DNA from: Metaphire vulgaris | Lineage: Eukaryota; Annelida; Clitellata; Crassiclitellata; Megascolecidae | Direction: 5' to 3' | NCBI GenBank assembly: GCA_018105865.1 | Contig: CM030848.1 | Location: 3,333,501-3,397,500, forward strand | Length of the DNA stretch: 64,000 nt | Shown: piece after piece, positions 1 through 9,982 of the stretch | Layout of the letters: every line of letters starts with the position of its first letter | How positions within the stretch are numbered: position 1 is the stretch's first letter | Notes under the pieces: model-generated | What the model was told of the DNA's origin: nothing | Database searches by the model: none | What the model saw: the letters and a program-made list of their open reading frames with translations, nothing else | Made by a program: the position numbers and the translations under genes

Positions 1-142
1 TCTTTTTGGCAGATGTAAGGAGATTATGATAGCGGTTGGTGGTGGAACGAAGATTTAAAAGGTCAGATGGAGAATGTGTTTTATGGTAGGTTCGCTCAAG
101 ACGTCTGCGAAATGACTTGAAAGCATGAATGAAAGAGTTATA

Positions 143-1375
143 CTAGGGTTTGCTGTTATGAGACGAAAAAGGTCTAGTGATGATAGGAGCATGTTTATTG
201 AGAAGACCAGAAAGCACAGAATTGTATTTATCGATCAGTGATGACAGGGTAGTAGGGGTGTTAGTAATTAGGTCAGATGACTTAATGTTATCACAGAACA
301 AGGCAATGTCAATTTTGTTGAGACGGCGGAATGAGGTGCCACGAGGTGGAGGAGTTGGTGAGCAGATACTTAAAATGGTTAAGATGGGAAAATGATCAGA
401 TGGAGAGACTTGACTAATTGCTGAGATTGGAGATAATGATGAAGAAGATGACGTGATAAGTAGATCTAAAGTGTGTCCAAAAGTGTGAGTTGGAAGAGAT
501 ATGTGTTGCGTGAGGTTTGTCTGTGTGAGCAGCTGCATGAATTGGGTAGTGTTAGGATCGTCACTCTTGTCCACGTGTAAATTAAAGTCGCCAGTAATTA
601 AGAATTCGTGTGGAGTTGTAGCTGCAGAGCCCAAAAAAGAGGTAAATTCATCAAGGAATGTCACAAATGAGGCTGAGTATTTTGATGATAATGGGGGACG
701 ATAAATGTTAGAAATAGTTAGTTTTGAGAGAGGAAGATTGAGGGTGACTAATGAGCATTCAAATGAAGAGAAATTCATTGAAGAGGAATTGCTAATTTGT
801 ATATGATCACGAATGAGAAAAGCAGTGCCTCCACCTAGATTAGAAGAACAGTTGGTAAATTTTTTCAAACGGGGAAAGCTCAAGAGGGAAAAGCCAGGTG
901 GGGTTGCCTCGATCAACTGGCATGAAGTTGTAGACGGAGATAGCCAGGTTTCAGTTAGTGCAACTATGTCTATGGCTGAGGAGTGAAGCAAGTGTATTGG
1001 AAAGAAGGGGTCTAATTTTGTGTTAGCAAGTTCGTGTAGTGAATGTGTGTGTTGAGGATTAGTGAGGGATCTGATGTTGAGAGTGCATAGTGTCATGTGT
1101 GATTGGGATCGTCCGGGATTTGGGTGGATATCGCCTGAAAGAGCAAGAAGGATGATAATGATATCTGTGCGTCGGGTGAGATGGAAATGCGAACGGCGAA
1201 GACGAAGACGTGAACAACGGAGGATTAAGGAAAAGGAGATAGGAATTTTGTTTAAATGTGAGTATTGATCAACGGCAGTGCGGTAGGTCCAATGATTAAT
1301 CGGTTTTCGTATATCAAGCTTCGGGGAAAAGAAATGAACAGTTAGAATAAACAAATAGAGAGGAAATAATGTCAT
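143..1375 (-). CDS. LINE apurinic-type endonuclease domain with degenerate 2A-like leader
   Basis: 410 codons. Residues 1-70 are a basic leader, residues 71-89 a 2A-like segment ending GDIHPNPGR, and residues from about 95 the APE-type endonuclease that nicks target DNA for retrotransposition. Visible endonuclease motifs, in order, are TLCTLNIRSL, DIVALTETWL, LITGDFNLHVD and SPSDHFPIL, with the expected N, E, D-x-N and S-D-H residues. The frame stops at HNSKP, just before the linker to reverse transcriptase; intact relatives read on into RT. The start codon is the first ATG of the open frame, and I cannot tell whether it is the one used. Family CR1-like is inferred from the endonuclease and the 2A position. 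Confidence 0.8.
   Translation of the reverse strand: MTLFPLYLFILTVHFFSPKLDIRKPINHWTYRTAVDQYSHLNKIPISFSLILRCSRLRLRRSHFHLTRRTDIIIILLALSGDIHPNPGRSQSHMTLCTLNIRSLTNPQHTHSLHELANTKLDPFFPIHLLHSSAIDIVALTETWLSPSTTSCQLIEATPPGFSLLSFPRLKKFTNCSSNLGGGTAFLIRDHIQISNSSSMNFSSFECSLVTLNLPLSKLTISNIYRPPLSSKYSASFVTFLDEFTSFLGSAATTPHEFLITGDFNLHVDKSDDPNTTQFMQLLTQTNLTQHISLPTHTFGHTLDLLITSSSSSLSPISAISQVSPSDHFPILTILSICSPTPPPRGTSFRRLNKIDIALFCDNIKSSDLITNTPTTLSSLIDKYNSVLSGLLNKHAPIITRPFSSHNSKP
1109..1165 (-). other. 2A-like ribosome-skipping motif, probably inactive
   Basis: Residues 71-89 of the LINE protein read as an aliphatic run followed by LSGDIHPNPGR. Active 2A peptides end NPGP, with skipping between the G and the final P. 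Here the last residue is R (codon CGA), one base change from a proline codon. Known family: 2A sequences at the N-terminus of animal CR1-type LINEs. Inference: the motif was functional in an ancestor and is broken in this copy. Confidence 0.7.
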
Positions 1376-1844
1376 GATGTCAGGCTGAGATTAACGAGTA
1401 AAATAAAGTTGTGAAGAAAAGTCAAATTATCTTTCAGCTCATGCAGCGGCTCACAAGCTCAGCACGAGGTCAAAAGTGCAGCCAATATTAGTGTGGAGTA
1501 AAAATTTAATTTGTAAAAACTAAGAGAAGGCCTAAATTCAATTCAATTACAAATAGTAACGGTAATGAAATGAGCGATAGCAGGTCATGTTGATTCTGAG
1601 TCTATAAATTCCGGCAAAGTTAAATAAAACTGGTTAAAGAAAAATATACCGACATAAACTGCAGGAAACAGCCTAAAAATTAAGAGTAAAAATTTTAACA
1701 ATTCGCAAGAGCAACATTCAAATTTGTCGAGTTAATAAACAAACTGAAGAGAACAAAATCTCAAGCGACTAAATCTGCGTCACTGCCCCTCGACTACTCA
1801 AGCAGAAGCAGAGAGGAACTCGAATCTGGTCTTCTCAAAGCCTT

Positions 1845-2324
1845 GTGGAGAGCCAGTTGGTCGTCCACAGAGCGGTTGTTTTGATTGACTCAGATTACTG
1901 TATTACAGATTACTGTGCTAGATTTTTAGAAAGTCAGGCCTCTCAGCTGAAGTTCGACATCACTTGCCATTGCCATTTCCGAGTGTATAATCAACTGAAT
2001 GAAAATGTCTTACTATTATGCTTATGCCTATTGCCAACTAGAGAGACCGGCAAGGAATGTGTTCAGACAATTCAACAACAGCCGTCGCTGCTTATCCGTC
2101 CACGTGATTTGATCAATCAGTGTCGACGTTTGATCTTACGCATCTATGGCTTACGTCATACAGGGCAACTATATCGCTCGGTAGTCTCGATGGGATCTGA
2201 TATTCAACCTTTGCATTACGTTCCACAAGTGTTGTCTTGGCAATCTCAGAATCAGAATCAGAATCAATTTATTTTCTTCTCCACATCATACATGAACACT
2301 TTAGTAGCCAGTAGCAATTACTAG
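1845..2324 (+). CDS. Open frame of 159 codons, not recognised
   Basis: I do not recognise this protein. It has no clear domain and ends in a Gln/Asn run encoded by an AGAATC-type repeat near 2240-2266. Short stretches of its DNA (around 1966-2000 and 2081-2160) resemble pieces inside the hAT at 38072-39355, so it is more likely an open frame in repeat-derived DNA than a host gene. Confidence 0.12.
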   Translation: MESQLVVHRAVVLIDSDYCITDYCARFLESQASQLKFDITCHCHFRVYNQLNENVLLLCLCLLPTRETGKECVQTIQQQPSLLIRPRDLINQCRRLILRIYGLRHTGQLYRSVVSMGSDIQPLHYVPQVLSWQSQNQNQNQFIFFSTSYMNTLVASSNY

Positions 2325-2739
2325 TACTGTAGTATAACAGAAGTCTATATAATTTGATTAGGTAGTCATATTAAATCAGTTATAAGTATATAAGACAACT
2401 GAAATTCAGATTAAGCAATAATAATTTGATACAGAATTACCACTGCAACCTTAATTAGATGCAAATCTAGTGTTAAGAGAGAAAAAAATCGGTTGATCGA
2501 AGGGCAAAGCCCGCGATGTGATCAACCAAGTACATTCAGAGTATTGGTTAAAATCATATTGGCTTCCTAGTACTGGATAATATCCAATATCAAGAACGAG
2601 GTTAAGAAGCTACCATACCACGAAACAGTTATATGTTACTGTCATATATCATCAGTAGAAGAGCAAGCAGATAAATGTATATACCACCAAACAGCGTACA
2701 CTAGAAAAAAGATCTTCAGAGCTGACCTAATTGGTGTTG
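2325..2739. other. AT-rich stretch without recognisable gene
   Basis: I see no coding. One small hairpin is present near 2494-2530: GGTTGATC pairs with GATCAACC around an inner GGGC/GCCC stem. No function can be assigned. Confidence 0.4.
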
Positions 2740-2950
2740 GATAGTTATGAGATAACTTTTAAGTGCCTTCTTAAAATGGTGCCAATGACTTATGAGTTTT
2801 AGGTCAAGTGGTAAGTCATTCCAAAGTCTAGGTCCTATAAATTTAGTGGTAAATTTCCTTTTATTAGTTGCAGCAAAGGGAATGAATAGATTGTTTGAAT
2901 TCCTGAGGTTGCATTTACATTCAGGATTTTTATGAAAAAGTTTGTTAGAT
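2740..2950 (-). pseudogene. LINE reverse transcriptase C-terminal remnant
   Basis: Reading the minus strand gives KFTTKFIGPRLWNDLPLDLK followed by FKKALKSYL. This matches the conserved end of Jockey/CR1-type reverse transcriptases, where a G-P-x-x-W-N-x-L-P block is followed by a basic helix. Only the last ~65 residues remain. The family differs from the A, B and C copies elsewhere in the window. Confidence 0.65.
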
Positions 2951-3486
2951 GAATAGTATATGAATAGTATATATGAATAGTATATCTTTCAAAATCTGTC
3001 AAAATCTGTCCTTTTCCATATCTAGAAAGGCTAGATACCAGCTGTCAGCAAATGCACACGATTTTTCTAAGGGCATTTTCAGACAGAACAGCAAGTCTGT
3101 TGTACTGCGATTTGGTCGGAAACTGTACTGCCATTCCCCATGCTCATCTTCCACTTAGACGACGCTCCAAGATCATTTCACATATTTTAGTAATGTGTGG
3201 GATCAACGATATTTCTCGATATTTATTACCGTCTGTTTTATCTCTTTTTGTATATTGGACAAATGATGGCGTTTCCCATTCTTCTGATATTTTGCTTTCT
3301 TTCCAAGAAGCCTTGACTATTCGTGCAGTCACATTTTTTTGTGGACCAGTATTTTTAAACAGCTCATTTGGGATTTCGTTATATCCTGGAGATATGCCGT
3401 TTTCCATGCTCTTTATTGCAGTTTCCGCTTCTTCCAAGCTGATATCCTGTTCTTACTCTGGTTCTGGAGCCTCTGCGTTGCTCATC

Positions 3487-3545
3487 AGTGCGCGTGTGCG
3501 CGTGTGTGTGCGTGTGTGTGTGTGCGCGCGCGCGTGTGTGTGTGG
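3487..3545. repeat. (GT/GC)n alternating purine-pyrimidine microsatellite
   Basis: A mixed GTGTGT and GCGCGC run with strict purine-pyrimidine alternation, of the kind that can adopt Z-DNA. It lies inside the RTE-like LINE fragment. Confidence 0.9.
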
Positions 3546-3795
3546 AGACTGTGAGGTTATCTACATCTTCTATATTTAAAAGTTTTTCAAAGTATTGTCT
3601 TCATCTTGGTTCAATATCTGTATTGTCTACTACAGGTAGCTATCTTTATCCTTTATTGTTGTTTCCGTTTCGGCTCTCTTTTTTTTCTTGGTAAATTTTT
3701 GCCAGACTGTACAATAATTCTTTTGTTACCTTGCGCAGTTTCTAAGTCTTTTCCAAGCTGTACCCAGCACTCCCGCTTAGCCTTTTTCGTAATTT

Positions 3796-4734
3796 GTGAC
3801 CCGCTGGGAGAAAAGGTACCATAAGTGGGGTTGCAGATTAGCTAGAAAATGCATTTTGTCCTGAAAACTGAAATTTAAAAAAATGCTTTTTACAAATTTT
3901 AGACAATATGATATGTAGACAATTAAATGATCATGTCTTTTTTATCATATCTGCATCACTTAGTAAAGAATTTGTTGTAACATTGAAATAGGTAAAAGGT
4001 GGACTTCTAACTTTTATGCTCTTTTTAAGTTTACTTATTCATTTTTACAAAACTTTGAATACGTATGAGCTTAGAAGTTAGAACCAGCTGAGAAATCTGC
4101 AATATCCGACCACTTTTGGTTCTTTCTTTGCTTAAAAGTGAAGTTTAATCTTATTCTGTGTTGTTATTTATGAATTAAAATACTAGTTTATCGTTCTTTG
4201 TTTTTCATAATTCCTTTACATATTTTACATTTATAATCACCTTGAGTGATATTATCTTAGCCTATGAGTTTTATTGTGTTCTATTACAGCTTGTTTTTGT
4301 ATCTTGTTAAGATTGTACATTACAACCCGACTATTATGTCCTGCCCTGATCTATCCCACGTTTGGTAACTTTTTAAATTACTGTGTTCTAATATTAATAT
4401 TTATAGTTATTTCGATTTTTTTTGATAAATTATGAATAGTTACGGATGAAACTTTAGAGATAGTTTGCACATATGATAATTAATACTTAGGTATAATTTC
4501 AGCCGTAAATCTTGTATAGTTATAAAATTATGAACACTTTAATTTTGCCAATAAAAACTTCATTTGTGTCGAAATCTGAATTTGATAGGCATGATGTTTG
4601 GATGCTGATATCTCTGAAATGACCAGGTATATTTCTTTAACATTTTGCTGTGACTGAGCTAATATAACCTCAATATATGCAGTATATGTAACTCAAGAAC
4701 CCCACAAATGGTACGTTTTCTCCCAGCGGGTCAC
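3796..4734. mobile_element. 939-bp non-autonomous DNA transposon, 37-bp terminal inverted repeats
   Basis: The left end starts GTGACCCGCTGGGAGAAAA and the right end is its inverted copy; over 37 bp only three positions differ. The flanking ATTT at 3792-3795 and 4735-4738 looks like a 4-bp target duplication. The interior is very AT-rich with no transposase. Removing it joins the two halves of the RTE-like linker, which confirms the boundaries. A 4-bp duplication excludes hAT (8 bp) and mariner (TA), and the sequence is not TTAA. I do not assign a superfamily. Confidence 0.85.
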
Positions 4735-4920
4735 ATTTGTTGACCTTATTTCGTTGTTGAATATATGTTTTCCTGGTTTCGGGTGACCTGAGTTTCATGC
4801 ATTTGTCTAAAGTGTTTGTTTCTTTCTCACAGCTTCTTTCAGATGTCCAGTTCAGTAAAGGTGCTTTTTCTTTTTGTTCCACCTATTGTTTTGACTGCCA
4901 CTTCTACCTTCATTAGGACG

Positions 4921-5640
4921 GTAATTTCTTTTTTAAAAGTTGCCATTTCATTGGTAGAATTATATTCGATCAGCGGAAAATATTTTAATTAAAAAGCACA
5001 AGATAAAGCATAGTTGATGTCGCTAAAAGAAACATATCATCAATTATTTTGTTTTCATAACTTAAGCAAAACCTGTTGAATTAATGATTCCACGTCGTCA
5101 TCCGAGTAGCTGCAAGAAAATATGCAATCTTTGTAACTGGTGTATACCGAGTATTCGCTTGAATCCAAATCACCGTGAGAATAATAGCCATCTCGATCGC
5201 TTTTCTTCTCTTCCCATGTATTCACTATTACAAATGGATAGCCATGCACACTCTCCGATAATTTTTCAATATGCTAGTATTTAGGTAGAAAGCAATACTC
5301 AAGCAAATATTTAATTACTACTATGGGTTTAGAGATCTTTTTGGGCAACGGAATGAAAATTGAAAATTGAATCTGTAGAATCATCTGGCAAGTTTCCTGT
5401 CTCCCACAAAGTCACGCATATTTCGTGTATTCTGTCTATTGCTCTTTCTCCTCCCATTTCAAACAGACAGCTCAACTGGAATCATGTCTGGTTTAGTGGC
5501 CTTTTGATTTTTGTGTTCTGAATGGCTCGTTCTATTTCTGAACGTAGTGGTGGGGGTTCTTTTTCTGGGGTTTATGCTTTGAATTGTTCTTCATTCCCGC
5601 AATTTATGTCCTGGTCGTTAGTTCTTTGCAATATCCTCTC
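4921..5640. other. No recognisable gene; one short open frame on the minus strand
   Basis: A 64-codon minus-strand frame at 5055-5249 has a protein-like mix (acidic, Ser/Tyr-rich, ending SLIQQVLLKL) but matches nothing I know and has no visible splice context. The rest is AT-rich and unassigned. Confidence 0.3.
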
Positions 5641-5648
5641 CATCCGTC

Positions 5649-5699
5649 GAATAATAACAACAACACCAACAATGACAACAACAACAACAACAACAACGA
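5649..5699. repeat. (ACA)n microsatellite
   Basis: Imperfect AAC/ACA trinucleotide run. The opposite strand would encode poly-Leu, which is a composition artefact and not a gene. Confidence 0.9.
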
Positions 5700-5789
5700 C
5701 CTGTGACTCTTACGCCCGTTTCGGTTTCGGTTCGTGTTCCTCGGATTGTCTTGCGGTTTTTTGTTGACTGGCATCACTGACTGGCTCCG

Positions 5790-6303
5790 TCGTTCATCCG
5801 CTGCGCAAGACATGGTTGGATCAGACGTATTCGTAATGCAACGTATCCAGGTCACATTCGAGCGGAACTGCGACCTGTACCATAGCAAGATCCTGCGCCA
5901 TCCACCGCCGCAATGACAATGGACACTATCGGCGAGAATCTCTGCGGATCTGCGCCAGTGGCGGCTCTAGGATTTGGCAAGTGGGGGCGTTGGGGGGGCA
6001 ACTTCTAATCATGGGGGGCCAACCATTTGTTGTTTAATGTATGTAGCATTAAGTATAGGGTCCCAACTGGGGGGCCACTGGGGGGGCCAGGCTCTCAATA
6101 GGGGGGCACGGGCCCCCCTGCCCCCCCGGTGGAGCCGCCACTGATCTGCGCTCATGGAAGAACCGGACGAGAGATCAGATGACGATGACGAAGACGACGA
6201 TAAATAACTTTCTAAAGCGCTTTTACCATCCAGCTTAATTAAATTTGTGTAAAGTGCCTTTGATTTTGATCTATGTCATGTTTACGGCGCTATAAAAATT
6301 GTC
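5790..6303 (+). mobile_element. LINE-type 3' end with acidic C-terminal tail, split by a hAT MITE
   Basis: Plus-strand coding around 5800-5955 continues after the MITE at 6144 and ends in an acidic tail (DDDDDEDDDK) at about 6207. It has one in-frame stop upstream. The 3' end carries GCGCTATAAAAATTGTC (6288-6304) followed by TAATAA repeats, the same 3' box seen on other LINEs here. The protein upstream of the tail is not recognised. LINE identity rests on the 3' end. Confidence 0.55.
5956..6143. mobile_element. 188-bp hAT MITE, target duplication ATCTGCGC
   Basis: The ends are CAGTGGCGGCTC and its complement GAGCCGCCACTG. Exact 8-bp duplications ATCTGCGC sit at 5948-5955 and 6144-6151. The interior is dominated by G and C runs. 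Eight-base duplications with CAG...CTG termini are the hAT signature. Confidence 0.93.
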
Positions 6304-6320
6304 AATAATAATAATAATAA

Positions 6321-6351
<31 letters not shown>

Positions 6352-6384
6352 AAGAAGAAGAAAAGAAGAAGAAGAAGAAGAAGA
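6302..6384. repeat. (TAA)n/(GAA)n compound microsatellite joining two LINE tails
   Basis: TAA repeats follow the plus-strand LINE 3' end, then turn into GAA repeats that are the CTT tail of the minus-strand LINE to the right. The microsatellite is therefore shared by two convergent LINE tails. Confidence 0.85.
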
Positions 6385-6637
6385 TTATATATATATTATG
6401 CCTTTGGTACTTCATTCCCGAAGGTCTTATAAGAAAAAATTGTCCGGAGACAAAAATTAGCGTGTGCTAACTCTCGTCAGGTTCCTCAAAGTCAGCCACG
6501 GAAAAAGTTCTTCGAAAAGACATTGCGTTGAAGCGTTGTGTGGCCATGGACAAACGCTGGAATAAAAAGCTTCATTCTCTTTTGTCTCCGGAAGACTCAG
6601 AAATGCGGCGACCTAATTGTCTGATGAAAAGCTGCGC

Positions 6638-6745
6638 GTCGAGACTAATGGGGCCCAGGGACTCAAAGGCCAATGGAAAAAAATGTAGTTTGTCGAGACT
6701 AATGGGGCCCAGGGACTCAAATGCCAATGGAAATAAAATGTAGTT
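6638..6745 (-). repeat. 54-bp in-frame tandem duplication inside the LINE
   Basis: The unit starting GTCGAGACTAATGGGGCCC at 6638 repeats at 6692, exactly 54 bp (18 codons) apart. In protein it doubles FFPLAFESLGPISLD. The frame is kept. Confidence 0.9.
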
Positions 6746-6828
6746 TGTCCTCATATCTGCGTATTTGGCATTTTTTCGAACTGCTGCAGCCTCAGCAGCC
6801 GCGCCTGCCGACAAAAACGTAATGGGTA

Positions 6829-7129
6829 CAGGCCCTCCGAGAGGGGGGCAGGGGGGCAACTGCACAGGGGCCCGGCGGTCTGGAGGGGGCCCGGGCCGGT
6901 GATGAATATGTATAATTAACAATAAAATGAATAATAACACTAAAGAATAGTTATAAATGTCAGTTCAGCAGAGGGGCCCGGCGAGCACAAGGGGGCCCGG
7001 GACACAATACTAAATTACTAAATAAACGGCTGACGAGCAAAAAAAAAGGTCGTCAAGAAAAAATTATGACTTCTCAAGGGCCCGTCGGCCATTCTGCACA
7101 GGGGCCCGGAATTTCTCTCGGAGGGCCTG
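6829..7129. mobile_element. 301-bp hAT MITE, target duplication AATGGGTA
   Basis: Perfect 15-bp inverted ends CAGGCCCTCCGAGAG. Exact 8-bp duplications AATGGGTA at 6821-6828 and 7130-7137. GGGGCCCGG blocks recur near both ends. The internal motif TGACGAGCAAAAAAAAAGG is at 7031. Excision leaves the host LINE frame continuous across the site. Confidence 0.95.
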
Positions 7130-7860
7130 AATGGGTAGACGGGTATCAGCGACTGTGTCAGTCACGGTTGCATCCGAGATCAGACTACGATCGGCGTGCC
7201 ACGTGATCAGTGTGAGGCCGTCCGGTCTTCTACCATCAGATCGCGAGAGATTGGATGATTCTTTGACAGATGGAATTCCCGCTCGCGATATCGCCCGGTA
7301 GACCACGTCATTGATCATTCTGTGACGTGCAACACGTCCTGGGCCGAGTGCGCAAGAAATACCATGAGATCCGACTTCCAACACCTGTTCCCCGCAAGGG
7401 CCGATGTATGTGTCGTTCGCAGACGTTGGCGCCGAGACGGAGACCGACGACGATTCTGCCTGCCTCGTCGTCCATGCGCAGACCACAGAAAGCGACGGGC
7501 AGCGCACGAAGCCAGTTCCCGGTGTGCTCTGACGAAGTGGCCCTAAGACGTGCCTGATAGTACTGCCGTTGGTCAGACTGGAGCAGATGGCTAAACTCCC
7601 TGAGAATCAGAGGGCGATCCCAAGTGGACTGCTTGTGGAGAGGGCCCGATGCTGGGATTATCAATTTGGCTCGTTTCCTTCCATTGGGCGATGATCTCAA
7701 TCTTGCAGACTTGCTTTCAATAGAATGGACGGCTGGAGATCTCGGGTGCTCGCAGCTGAAGCCAAGAAGGCAGACGGCGAATCCCCAATCCTTCATCTCT
7801 GATAGGGAACGTAGCTGAGATAGGAGAAGTCGAGGTAGTACCTGAGACAGAAGGAGTAAG

Positions 7861-8485
7861 GTCTAATGGAGAGATAGAGAGAAGGAATCAGCCATTAAAT
7901 AGTGAAACCTTAGCCGAAAAGCTAAGTCGACCACCCACGCGCCTTAATTAAGCGACCTAATCCTATGTAGCGGCCGGGCGTCAGTCATTCTGGGAAAGTA
8001 GTAGATAAGGCCCGGTTCGCCACAATTGTTCAAACTTTTTTATGTATGAATTTAATGTTGCATTGATTATAACCATTATAGTAACTGTTCGGCTGCTACG
8101 TCATGTTGACAATTGACCTGACTATTGCGTTCTAGAAAATATTCTATTGCGTTCCGGAAAATACTTGTTTAGAAAGAGCCCTGATACATACTAACTTATA
8201 ATGAAGCTTTCTAAATAAATTATATACATTATATGTAATAAATTACTCTTTCCAAATCAATAAATATGAATATATGTATTTTTGTTAATTCATTTAATTA
8301 TCTCATTCACTTCTTCTTTGATTACTACATTTCGCATAGTTAACATCTTTTACATGTCATTTAATTAAAAACTTTGACGTTGGCCAATATTACGGGATAC
8401 CAATCCCTTAGGCCAACTCTTTTTTCAGCGATACATTTCTTTACTCTTCGTGTATTCTCTGTCTCTACTGTACATATCTTAACTC
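7861..8485. other. AT-rich stretch without recognisable gene
   Basis: The left part may be more of the LINE described before it. A short direct repeat TATTGCGTTC occurs twice near 8120-8155. Otherwise nothing is assigned. Confidence 0.4.
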
Positions 8486-9062
8486 CTAAGGCAAACTCTC
8501 CAAGATATTCTTCAGCACAGTCTGCAACTCCGTGATGTTCTGTGGCTTTGGCTGATACTCTTGATATCTGTCGAGCATGATTCTGCAGATGTAGAAGTCA
8601 AGTGGATTGATATTTGGGGACTTGGGTAGCCAGTCATCTTTCTTGATGAAATCTGGCCAATTTTGCTCCAGAAAATCTTGGGTCCTGAAATCAGAGTGGG
8701 CAGGTGTTCCGTCTTGCTGGAATATAAAATCTTCCCCAAGCAAATCATGACAGTCCTGCAGCCAATCATAATGCTGCTGTGTTTATCTGTTGGCCGTAAG
8801 TAACCCTTGACCTTGTCTGGCGCAATGACAACGACGCTATTTTAGACTTTAAAACGATACATTTTACTTTGATGTTATATTGCGTTGTCATTTTAAAATT
8901 TGGGTCTCTTTAGTTTTTTGGCTATATTTCAGTAAACTCTAAAGATATCAGCATGAAATTTGGCAGTTGGTATATGATCTATAAATTTTATTAAAATCGC
9001 TACACATGCGGCCGAGATATTAAATGTCAAACATGTGTCCAGTTATTACTTTTACACCCTGT
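8486..9062 (-). pseudogene. Tc1/mariner transposase C-terminal fragment with one terminal repeat
   Basis: The minus strand reads FIFQQDGTPAHSDFRTQDFL then WLPKSPNINPLDFYIC, the conserved second-Asp block (FQQDGAPAH) and the SPDLNPLDY block of DDE Tc1/mariner transposases. The N-terminal DNA-binding domain is missing. The right edge near 9062 ends in TTTTACACCCTGTATA, compatible with a mariner terminus and a TA target. I found no matching left end, so the element is truncated. Confidence 0.75.
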
Positions 9063-9164
9063 ATATAATTTGAATTTTTACTTCCTGTCTAGTTAATCTT
9101 CTTCTTTTCTTAACTTGTATTCAACAGTATGTTGAGAAATAAACTTATTTGATTCATTGATTGA

Positions 9165-9658
9165 TTTGATTGATTGGTCTCCTAGTACAACAGATTTCAG
9201 AGGTTCAAATTTGGTCAATTAAGCTGGAGTACCTAATAGCAAGAACTTGGTTTTGATGAATTTAGAAGAAACATATTTGAATCCATCCATGACTGTATAT
9301 TATATTTAGTGAAGGAAGTGGATAAAGTTTCAAAGGATGAGTTTGAAGAGGATTGATCAAAAGAGATGAGAATTTGAGTACCATCAGCATAAAGATGATA
9401 GGCCACTTGATGTTCATCAAGAAGTGAACTCAAGGGGGTTGTATAGAGAGTAAATAACAGTGGTCAAAGACCAGAGTCCTGCAGAACACCACAAGTCAGA
9501 TCAGTGGAGTTGAGAGATTCTCATCTATTATCACCGATTGCGTGCGGGAATGTAAATATGAAGTAAATCAATGTAAAGCAGTGCCAGAGATTCCAAAGCA
9601 ATGTTCAAGACGATGAAGTAGAATAGAATGATCAGCTGTATCAAAGGCGGCAGGGGGC
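9165..9658 (-). pseudogene. LINE reverse transcriptase fragment with YADG in place of YADD
   Basis: From right to left on the minus strand: AAFDTADHSILLHRLEHCFG, a damaged CGVPQGS block (CGVLQDSGL then a stop), FTLYTTPLSSLLDEH and YHLYADGTQI. The catalytic motif should be YADD; loss of the second Asp alone would inactivate the polymerase. A (AATC)n-like run near 9165-9180 may be the 3' tail. The right end at 9658 abuts a fold-back element. Confidence 0.75.
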
Positions 9659-9659
9659 G

Positions 9660-9972
9660 CGGACATTCTCCCCTGGACATTATCCCCCGGACATTATCCC
9701 CGGACATAATCTCCCTCGGACATATTCCCCCCGGCAAAGAAGTAATGAACTGCATTGTTCATTCATATACATCAATATCATATATCTTAATTTTACTGCC
9801 GTCAGTATCGTTTAGGGTCAGTGTTTAGTCAGTGTTTATGGTGTGGGTAATGATTATATGACCCCGTTTGCAATACACTGCTTTTCGTAAAGGGGATTAT
9901 GTCCGGCAGTGTCATTTAAAAGGGTGTACCGGGGATAATGTCCGGGGATTATATCCAGGGGAGAATGTCCTA
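9660..9972. mobile_element. Fold-back element built from GGACATTATCCCC repeats
   Basis: Bases 9660-9732 consist of successive GGACATTATCCCC-type units, and 9890-9972 hold the inverted set (GGGGATAATGTCC). The 157-bp spacer is AT-rich with no coding. The ends are inverted repeats made of short tandem units. No target duplication was identified. Confidence 0.7.
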
Positions 9973-9982
9973 CGGTGTAGCA

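Larger units (their letters stand above)
1..1835 (-). mobile_element. LINE family B, copy B1: 5' half, runs off the left edge
   Basis: This is the 5' part of a CR1-type non-LTR retrotransposon read on the minus strand. Bases 1-81 are nearly identical to 34111-34191, where a second copy (B2) carries the reverse-transcriptase half, so the two copies overlap at the endonuclease-RT linker. The missing RT half of B1 would lie left of the window. Bases 1376 to about 1835 have no coding and are probably the 5' leader; the right boundary is a guess because no target duplication was found. The reading frame has a stop just after the endonuclease domain, so this copy is probably dead. Confidence 0.8.
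3144..4920 (-). pseudogene. RTE-like LINE fragment, split by a DNA transposon
   Basis: Two coding pieces on the minus strand belong to one element. Right of the insertion (about 4739-4880) is a basic linker with NWTSERSCEKETN. Left of it (3144-3790) is the continuation with KKAKRECWVQLGK, then an RT N-terminal block with ENGISPGYNEIPNELFK and YREISLIPHITKI. These are hallmarks of RTE-clade RT fingers (normally GKAPGPDGIPNELLK and YRGISLL). The palm and catalytic motif are absent. Reading frames are broken at several points. The 939-bp insertion at 3796-4734 interrupts the linker. Confidence 0.65.
6385..7860 (-). pseudogene. LINE C-terminal region with restriction-like endonuclease domain, copy 1
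   Basis: On the minus strand, in order: a conserved block with NWLRALPVAFCGLRMDDEAG and VVGLRLG (about 7400-7560); a zinc-knuckle C-G-x7-H-G-x-x-C (GPCGEQVLEVGSHGISC); RHRMINDVVYRA; SDGRRPDGLTLITW (the R-P-D of an RLE-type PD-(D/E)xK site) followed by DATVTDT; then SAGAAAEAAAVRKNAKYAD and QRLSMATQRFNAM near the stop at about 6478. This matches the C-terminal zinc-finger plus RLE layout of R2-like LINEs. Defects: a frameshift near 7400, D-A-T-V in place of the usual D-V-T-V, a 54-bp in-frame duplication and a hAT MITE insertion. Confidence 0.7.

Noticed and set aside
2973..3824. Plus-strand frames over the RTE-like fragment
   Set aside because: The minus strand carries the recognisable RT blocks; the plus frames are shadows.
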